Part shown: in pieces, positions 6,305-11,768 of the stretch
How positions within the stretch are numbered: the stretch's first letter is position 1
How the letters are laid out: the number at the start of each line of letters is the position of its first letter
Assembly: GCA_947378615.1 (NCBI GenBank)
Contig: CANCKV010000040.1
Span: forward strand, 1-11,768
Length of the DNA: 11,768 bases
Direction: 5' to 3'
Source: Chitinophagaceae bacterium
GTDB lineage: Bacteria; Bacteroidota; Bacteroidia; Chitinophagales; Chitinophagaceae
Made by a program: the position numbers and the translations under genes
Notes under the pieces: generated by a model
What the model was told of the DNA's origin: nothing
The model's input: the letters and a program-made list of their open reading frames with translations, nothing else
Database searches by the model: none

Positions 6305-9112
6305 CTAATTTCTTCCTCCTCTTGAACCTCCCCCACCTTCTCTTGAACCTCTAAATAAAGAAGGCATTGCTTTTTGTGATTGTCCAGCAAAATTGCGAAG
6401 ATTATAGGCAAATGTCAGACTGAAATATTGTTTCAGCACATTACCTTGTACATCCTGAATCGTATTATTTATCACCGTTCTAGTGACACTTGCATTCTTA
6501 TTTAAGATATCGAACATAGACAATTTAAGCTCTCCATTTTTCTTTTTAAATAGTAGTTTACTTATGTAAGCATTCCATAATGGAACAGAAACATTGTAAC
6601 CTGATGTACGTCCTGTATAATAAGTATAGGTAAAGTCGTTACTAAATACCCAACCTCCATTAAAAGTATAAGCAGGTTCTATCCAACAGCTTTGGGTGAA
6701 GAAATTAGTATTTGTTTGAGTAACCAAAGCGCTTTTTGCCATGTAATAGGTTGAAGTGGTATGAAGATTCATATCAAACTTCTCATTGATATTCATAGTC
6801 CATCCAATTGTTTCACCTAAAGAGGTATTATAGGTATTATTAGTCACGTTGTTGATGATGCTTAGACTTCTACTATTACTAAAATTAGTTGTAAAATTCA
6901 GGTTACTCTTCGGATTGTCGAGTTGAAAGCCATAATTGAAAAATCCATTCACACTGTAGGCACCACTTTTATTGACATAAGTAGTTTTTTGAGTCCCTGC
7001 TTTGAGTCCAGAATTATACTGGGTTACACTTGAAATAATACCATTGTTTGTTGCACTAAGATTTACCATTGCAAAGATGTTCCTAAGTTTAAAAACATCA
7101 AACGATGTAAAGAACAAGCGTAAGGAACTGACAAATGCCTGTTTCAAATCGGGGTTACCTGTAATAATATTTGTTTGGTTACTATTATCATGAACAGGTT
7201 GTAATTGAGAGAGACTTGGTGCAGTAGTTCTTCCATTATAATTAATTCTTAGGTTAGTCGTACGGGTGAAATTGTACATGAAGTTCAGTGTAGGATACAT
7301 ATTTATAAAATCTTTGCGGATTGGCATTGTATCGTTTGTCTTATTGATACTGCTTAAATTGGCGAACTGAACCCCATTAGTTATGCCAAGATTGTATTTT
7401 GCATTCTGTAAGCGATAACCGAGTGTTACCCTGCTACTTTCATTGATGTTCTCAAAATTGTTTGTAAGGCTATCAACTGGAACAGTATAACCACCTGTGC
7501 CATTTGGAGAAAGTGTATTCTTATTTGAGTTACTGATACTGTAATGATGATTAGCGCCTAACTCTATCAATTGGTTTTTTGCAATAGGGTGAGTATAGGA
7601 AATCGTCGCTCCGATGTTTTTTGAATTGCTTGTACTGTTATTTTGTTGGTCAACAATCCTTGTAATTGGAGAAATGATTGATTCAATATTCGTTGTGGAA
7701 TAATTTGTTCCTGTGCCATCATTGCTATTACCACCACCATTCACACTAATAGAAACAGTTTGCCCTTTTCTATTAAAACGATGTCTATATAGGACATCAA
7801 TGGTTCCGTTATATCCATTGTTATCAGTATTCAGGTGCTGATTAATCTTGCTGATTGTATCGGTTTTAATAGTCGTATTTGTTCCTGTTTGTGTATTTAC
7901 TGTACTTTCTTGATAGCTGCCATTTGGTCGAATAATAAAAGAATTGTTACTATCAAGTGGCATTTCTATGTTGTAATTAAATCGGTAATTCTGATTCTTA
8001 TTGTATGAATTTGTCAATTGATTGGCCAATTGGGTAGAATCCAAATTATTGCCCACTCTTTGCGTGAGACTATTTGATTGATTCAAAATTGCAACATTAT
8101 TGTAAAAGACACTTCCATAAGCATCCGTTTTTTTGCCCCAAACATCCCTATAATTTAATCCGCCTGCCCAAATTGTAGTGATGCCGTTGCTACTGTTTCC
8201 TCCTCCAAGACCACCTACTCCGCCGCCGCCTCCTCCACGACCTGCAACACCCAAAATATCCTGAACACTAAAGGCTTGTTTGTTTACGTCGTTGCCTTCT
8301 CCCAAAAGAGTGAGTTGTTGAGCATTATTAAATCTACTTAGATTTAAGCTACTTTCATAACGTCCGTCATTGCCTCCCCCTGCCATTCCTTTACCAAAAT
8401 ATCCTTTCCGCTTATCTTTTTTGGTAGTAATATTAATTGTCTTTGTTCTTGTACCATCGTCAAATCCACTAAAAGTACTTTGGTCACTTTGTGCATCATA
8501 GACTTGTATTTTATCTACAACATCGGGAGGAAGATTTCTCGTTGCCATTTTCGGGTCATCTCCAAAGAATCTTTTACCATCCACCAATACTCTTTGTACT
8601 GTTTCTCCTTGAGCAGTTATTGTTCCATTCTTAGCCACATCTACGCCGGGTAATTTCTTCAATAAATCTTCTACTACTGCATTTGGTTTGGTTTTGAAAC
8701 TGCCTGCATTATATTCTATGGTATCTTTTTTAATTACAATTGGAGATTCTGTAACGACTACTTCTTCCAATTCATTGGCTCTTATTTTCAAATAAATTGT
8801 ACCCAAATCTGTTATCAGCTTTTCTTTGCTTACAGTCATCTTCTTGTGCACAATCCTGTATCCTTGAAAGGTAATTCTAACTAAAAAGCTACCTATCGAT
8901 ATATTTTTCACTTCAAAACTACCATCTTCCTGTGATAATCCAAAGGCTTCAAGTGTAGAATCTTGACTATCTAAAATTGTGATAGATGCTGAACTCAACG
9001 TTTGATGACTAACGCTATCAATAAGACGTCCCTTCAATGTTCCTCTTTGTGCAATTGATGAAATGGATATGAAAAATAATAATGAGCCTAGAAGTAAATA
9101 TTGTTTGTACAT
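6305..9112 (-). CDS. TonB-dependent-receptor-like outer-membrane beta-barrel protein with carboxypeptidase-regulatory-like domain
   Basis: This 935-residue protein has a signal peptide (1-21, cut near SSIA/Q). A carboxypeptidase-regulatory-like beta-sandwich follows at about 25-110: GTLKGRLIDSVSHQTLSSAS, EDGSFEVKNI, VRITFQGY. Next is the TonB-box-like ANELEEVVVTESP (112-124) and a plug-like domain to about 230, with VVEDLLKKLPGVDV, RVLVDGKRFFGDDP, DKIQVYDAQSD and TKTINITTK. Residues 230-915 are an alternating beta-barrel rich in Asn, Thr and Ser, like the OMP_b-brl_3 group. A Gly-rich insertion GRGGGGGGVGGLGGG sits at 291-305, and a 25-residue tail ending REGGGGSRGGRN follows the last recognisable strand LTFAYNLRNF. 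Such proteins are common in Bacteroidota and probably import or bind ligands at the outer membrane. No SusD-like partner is adjacent, and the ligand is unknown. ATG at 9112 gives a well-formed signal peptide. Confidence 0.88.
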   Translation of the reverse strand: MYKQYLLLGSLLFFISISSIAQRGTLKGRLIDSVSHQTLSSASITILDSQDSTLEAFGLSQEDGSFEVKNISIGSFLVRITFQGYRIVHKKMTVSKEKLITDLGTIYLKIRANELEEVVVTESPIVIKKDTIEYNAGSFKTKPNAVVEDLLKKLPGVDVAKNGTITAQGETVQRVLVDGKRFFGDDPKMATRNLPPDVVDKIQVYDAQSDQSTFSGFDDGTRTKTINITTKKDKRKGYFGKGMAGGGNDGRYESSLNLSRFNNAQQLTLLGEGNDVNKQAFSVQDILGVAGRGGGGGGVGGLGGGNSSNGITTIWAGGLNYRDVWGKKTDAYGSVFYNNVAILNQSNSLTQRVGNNLDSTQLANQLTNSYNKNQNYRFNYNIEMPLDSNNSFIIRPNGSYQESTVNTQTGTNTTIKTDTISKINQHLNTDNNGYNGTIDVLYRHRFNRKGQTVSISVNGGGNSNDGTGTNYSTTNIESIISPITRIVDQQNNSTSNSKNIGATISYTHPIAKNQLIELGANHHYSISNSNKNTLSPNGTGGYTVPVDSLTNNFENINESSRVTLGYRLQNAKYNLGITNGVQFANLSSINKTNDTMPIRKDFINMYPTLNFMYNFTRTTNLRINYNGRTTAPSLSQLQPVHDNSNQTNIITGNPDLKQAFVSSLRLFFTSFDVFKLRNIFAMVNLSATNNGIISSVTQYNSGLKAGTQKTTYVNKSGAYSVNGFFNYGFQLDNPKSNLNFTTNFSNSRSLSIINNVTNNTYNTSLGETIGWTMNINEKFDMNLHTTSTYYMAKSALVTQTNTNFFTQSCWIEPAYTFNGGWVFSNDFTYTYYTGRTSGYNVSVPLWNAYISKLLFKKKNGELKLSMFDILNKNASVTRTVINNTIQDVQGNVLKQYFSLTFAYNLRNFAGQSQKAMPSLFRGSREGGGGSRGGRN

Positions 9113-9152
9113 GAGTTAGTTATTGAGTGAAAACTTGTATTTAGTATTGATA

Positions 9153-9182
9153 TAATGATATCTAAATTAAATAATTGGCAAA
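9153..9182 (-). promoter_or_regulatory. possible Bacteroidota-type promoter for the 6305-9112 barrel gene
   Basis: On the minus strand TTTG (9182-9179) is followed after 18 nt by TATCATTA (9160-9153), a partial match to TAnnTTTG. Transcription would begin near 9146, about 35 nt before the ATG. The spacing fits the phylum's promoter pattern; the -7 box matches at only four of six defined positions. Confidence 0.35.
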
Positions 9183-9229
9183 CTAAAGCCTCTACTCCAG
9201 AAAAAGCGACTTATAATCGGTGAGTATTA

Positions 9230-9712
9230 TTATGTAATTGCTTAAAACAAATAACAATTGATACGTAAGAAATTTAAAACGTCAAGATTAAAATAATAAT
9301 TGATACAGATGAAGAAATAGAAGATAATTACAAAGGAACAATCGATACCCATAAAACTATAGACGTAAAGCAAAAAAGGATAAGCGTTATCCAAAAAACA
9401 CTAAACGTCACTCATATAAGAACATGCGTAACGAATAAAGGAACAAGCGTAACGAATAAACGTAGAATTGTAAAGGAAAAAGCTCAAGGCGAAACGTAAA
9501 AAAGAACAGGCGTTACTCATAAAATACCAAACGTCACTCATTTAAGTACAATAGTAACGAATACAGGAGTAAACGTAACGCATAAAGGTACAATCGTAAC
9601 GAAATCACCTTTTGGTGACATGAAAAATAGAACAGACATCACACAACTAGGAACAATAGTTACTCATCAAAGAACTAACATTTCATATAAAACAGAACAC
9701 GTTGCATTTATT
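9230..9712 (+). repeat. degenerate tandem array of 21-bp units (array 2, 18 clear units plus about 5 faded ones)
   Basis: From 9335 to 9712 the plus strand divides into eighteen consecutive 21-bp units with no insertion or deletion (starts 9335, 9356, 9377 ... 9692). Unit layout: GGAACA or AGAACA at positions 1-6, a CGTnAC core at 9-14, then GAAT or TCAT, then AAA at 19-21. Two core types alternate: CGTAACGAAT (units at 9419, 9440, 9545, 9587) and CGTCACTCAT or CGTTACTCAT (units at 9398, 9503, 9524). Register continues leftward in faded units at 9251, 9272 and 9293; the last has ATTGATACAGAT against ATCGATACCCAT in the 9335 unit. One unit is interrupted by a small hairpin, TCACC-TTTT-GGTGA (9605-9618). 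The array lies in the 723-bp gap between the ABC exporter stop and the barrel gene promoter. The rest of that gap (9183-9229, 9713-9835) shows only AT-rich sequence. Confidence 0.88.
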
Positions 9713-9835
9713 CTAAGTTGCTGCTGCATCATTTATTGCAAGCTATCAGGATAAATTAGATACTTTGTAAAATATTATTATTTCTAATTAAAATTAGTCA
9801 ACCTGAACCTATTTTTCAGCGTCTTGTTGAGCAAT

Positions 9836-11698
9836 CTAGGGCTCATCACCAACCTCAGTTGTTCTGCTTAATTGCAGCCTATATAATTCAGCATAATAGC
9901 CATTCTTCTCGATTAATTCCTCGTGAGTGCCTTGCTCAGCAATATGACCTTCGTCAATTACAACAATATTGTCGAACCTGAATGTAGAGAAAATACGATG
10001 AGTAATAATTATCGCTGTCTTGTTTTGTAAGTATTGATAGAAGTTATTGATAATCTCACTCTCTGTTTTGGCATCTACAGCACTCAGGCAATCATCAAAC
10101 ACAACCATTTCAGGATTCTTAATTAGGCTTCTTGCAATGGCAATTCGCTGTTTTTGCCCACCACTTAGCGTTACGCCTCTTTCTCCAATCATTGTTTCAT
10201 ATTGTTTGTCGAATCCTTGTATTTCTTTGTGAATACTCGCAAATTTTGCTGCTTGTTCTATAACTTCTTGTTTGGGCTTCTCTGCTAATCCGAAGGCGAT
10301 ATTATTGGCAATAGTATCACTAAAAAGAAAAACATCTTGCGGCACATAACTAATTTGCTCTCTCAATTGCTTTAGAGATAATTGTGTTAAATCAATATCA
10401 CCGATTGAAATATTCCCCTGTTCAGGATTATAAAAATGTAGTAATAGTTGTGCAATAGTTGATTTACCACTACCTGTCCTACCAATTATTAATACCTTTT
10501 GTCCTTCCTTAATTGTGAGATTAAAGTCCTGTATAGCTTTAATACCTGTATGTGCATAAGTGAAGGAAACATTATTGAACACTATGTCACCTGATAGTAC
10601 TCCCTGACTTTTGATTTTGGTATCTACAATTGCAGACTCTGTTTCTAAAAACTCATTCAAGCGCTTTTGCGATGCTGATGCTCGTTGAATCATACTTGCT
10701 GTCCAACCAATTGCTGTGACAGGAAAGGTGAGCATATTTACATAGATAACAAACTCAGTAATAGTACCTGCACTAACCGCAGGATTATGACCTGACGCAT
10801 GATACCAACCACCGATTGCAATAGTTAGCAGCGTACTAATGCCAATGAGCAATGCCATTGAAGGAAAATAAACAGCCTCTAATTTTGCTAAACTGATAGC
10901 ATTCTTTTTATAGAGGTTGCTATTATCATTGAAGAAATTCATCATCGCCCGCTCCTGAACAAAGGATTTAATGACCCTGATACCCGAATAACTCTCTTGT
11001 GCTGTGGTTGTCAAACCTGAAAGTAATGCCTGAATACGTTCGCTTTTTTTATGGATAATCGTATTGACTGAATATACCGTAATCGTTAGAATGGGCAATG
11101 GTGCAAGAACGTACATGGTTAGTTCTGCATTTTCTTTTATCATGAAATAGACACTGAATCCAATAGTTGCAGAAAGATTGATGACATACATGATAGCAGG
11201 TCCTGTGTACATTCGAACCTTGCTAATATCTTCGGAAATACGGTTCATCAAATCCCCTGTACTATGAATCTTATAGAAACCGGCATCTAACTGTTGATAA
11301 TGTTGATAGACTTCATTCTTTTGGTCGTACTCTATATGTCGGCTCATGACAATAATCGTCTGACGCATTAAAAACATAAAGAATCCTCCTAACAATGCAA
11401 GTATTAAAAGCGTAATACCACTTAATACCACCATTTTTTCGAAAGAGATGTTTCCATCTTCCACCCATATAATTAATTGCTTTACTAATGCATCATAATT
11501 CCCGTTTCGAATGGCATGAACGGGAACAGGCAATCCGTTTTTAATTTTAATGGCTCTTGTCACCTTATCTACTACATAACCCGATACTTGCGGACTCAAT
11601 ATTCTGAAATAGTTGGAACAGATAATAAAAAGGATACCAAGAAAGAGTCGAGTCTTATATTTCCAGAAGTATTTATTAACCGCAGAGAGATGCTTCAC
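9836..11698 (-). CDS. ABC exporter half-transporter, MsbA/MdlB-like (membrane domain fused to ATPase)
   Basis: Read from the GTG at 11698 the protein has 620 residues. The N-terminal half (about 15-335) is the six-helix type I exporter domain with NRISEDISKVR and AQESYSGIRVIKSF coupling regions. The ATPase follows: Walker A GRTGSGKST (406-414), Q-loop YVPQD (Q454), signature LSGGQKQR (511-518), Walker B VVFDD (532-536), D-loop SAVD (539-542) and H-loop TH (H567). The residue after the Walker B Asp, normally the catalytic Glu, is Asp (D536), as in the degenerate site of heterodimeric exporters. The substrate (lipid, peptide or drug) cannot be read from sequence. The start is uncertain. Another GTG lies at 11755 and the frame stays open to the window edge at 11768, but VKHLSAVNKYFWKYK matches where I recall relatives beginning, and a TACATTTG box sits just upstream. 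No ABC partner gene is adjacent on the downstream side. Confidence 0.87.
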   Translation of the reverse strand: MKHLSAVNKYFWKYKTRLFLGILFIICSNYFRILSPQVSGYVVDKVTRAIKIKNGLPVPVHAIRNGNYDALVKQLIIWVEDGNISFEKMVVLSGITLLILALLGGFFMFLMRQTIIVMSRHIEYDQKNEVYQHYQQLDAGFYKIHSTGDLMNRISEDISKVRMYTGPAIMYVINLSATIGFSVYFMIKENAELTMYVLAPLPILTITVYSVNTIIHKKSERIQALLSGLTTTAQESYSGIRVIKSFVQERAMMNFFNDNSNLYKKNAISLAKLEAVYFPSMALLIGISTLLTIAIGGWYHASGHNPAVSAGTITEFVIYVNMLTFPVTAIGWTASMIQRASASQKRLNEFLETESAIVDTKIKSQGVLSGDIVFNNVSFTYAHTGIKAIQDFNLTIKEGQKVLIIGRTGSGKSTIAQLLLHFYNPEQGNISIGDIDLTQLSLKQLREQISYVPQDVFLFSDTIANNIAFGLAEKPKQEVIEQAAKFASIHKEIQGFDKQYETMIGERGVTLSGGQKQRIAIARSLIKNPEMVVFDDCLSAVDAKTESEIINNFYQYLQNKTAIIITHRIFSTFRFDNIVVIDEGHIAEQGTHEELIEKNGYYAELYRLQLSRTTEVGDEP

Positions 11699-11712
11699 AT
11701 TAATTATTTTGG

Positions 11713-11720
11713 CAAATGTA
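11713..11720 (-). promoter_or_regulatory. possible -7 promoter box upstream of the ABC exporter
   Basis: TACATTTG on the minus strand (11720-11713) matches TAnnTTTG exactly and lies 14 nt before the GTG at 11698. No TTTG -33 element is found at the usual distance upstream, and the leader would be only about 10 nt, so this is tentative. Confidence 0.25.
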
Positions 11721-11768
11721 ACAGAGTTTCTATAATTTATTTGGCTGTTTAACACGATACCCTTTATT

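Noticed and set aside
7002..7193. Plus-strand open frame inside the TonB-receptor-like gene
   Set aside because: Antisense to strongly supported coding sequence, short and without recognisable motifs.
9278..9496. Stop-free plus-strand frame through array 2
   Set aside because: It has no start codon and ends inside the array. A 21-bp period naturally keeps one frame open.
9335..9712. Possible CRISPR array
   Set aside because: Units are contiguous 21-mers with no unique spacers, and the repeats are degenerate throughout.
9784..9797. CTAATT-AATTAG palindrome downstream of the ABC exporter as terminator
   Set aside because: The stem is almost all A/T with a two-base loop and no T-run; too weak to call.

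Overview
The window looks like an ordinary chromosomal stretch from a member of the Bacteroidota, most likely a Chitinophagaceae-like or related environmental lineage. The base composition is AT-rich, starts lack strong Shine-Dalgarno sequences, some upstream regions carry TTTG / TAnnTTTG-like promoter elements, and the protein families fit the phylum: an OMP_b-brl_3-type TonB-receptor-like barrel with an N-terminal carboxypeptidase-regulatory-like domain, and a very large TolB-like/outer-membrane-barrel fusion. There are no tRNA or rRNA genes, no CRISPR array and no transposase.

Layout. 1-660 (minus, cut by the left edge): a secreted/surface-type protein of a Bacteroidota family with a helical N-terminal half and a fibronectin-III-like C-terminal half. 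661-1261: no gene; 661-825 shows nothing I can name, 826-1077 is a degenerate tandem array of 21-bp units, and 1170-1191 is a terminator-like hairpin. 1262-1810 (minus): hemJ, the membrane protoporphyrinogen IX oxidase. 1811-1968: heptamer TTAGTTG repeats plus an inverted copy that supplies the stop codon of the next gene. 1966-2601 (minus): a short metallo-beta-lactamase-fold hydrolase, probably transcribed ahead of hemJ. 2602-2784: divergent promoter region. 2785-6213 (plus): an 1142-residue exported protein joining a gluzincin-like domain without its zinc motif, a TolB-like propeller and an Omp85-like beta-barrel. 6214-6304: convergent terminator region. 6305-9112 (minus): a 935-residue TonB-receptor-like outer-membrane barrel. 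9113-9835: no gene; a promoter candidate near 9153-9182 and a second, longer 21-bp array (about 9230-9712). 9836 to about 11698 (minus): an MsbA/MdlB-like ABC exporter half-transporter.

How it fits together. Two of the genes are outer-membrane barrels and one is an inner-membrane ABC exporter, so the window leans towards the cell envelope. The only likely operon is MBL-fold hydrolase then hemJ. The other genes appear to be single transcription units separated by long AT-rich gaps.

The most unusual signal is non-coding. Both long gaps hold tandem arrays with a strict 21-bp period (two helical turns, seven codons). The units are strongly diverged in sequence but keep exact spacing, phased A/T tracts and a central dyad. 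The two arrays share the skeleton ACnAATnnAnnAACA, which suggests one dispersed repeat family. Its function is unknown; curvature, a protein-binding array or relic heptapeptide-coding sequence are all possible.
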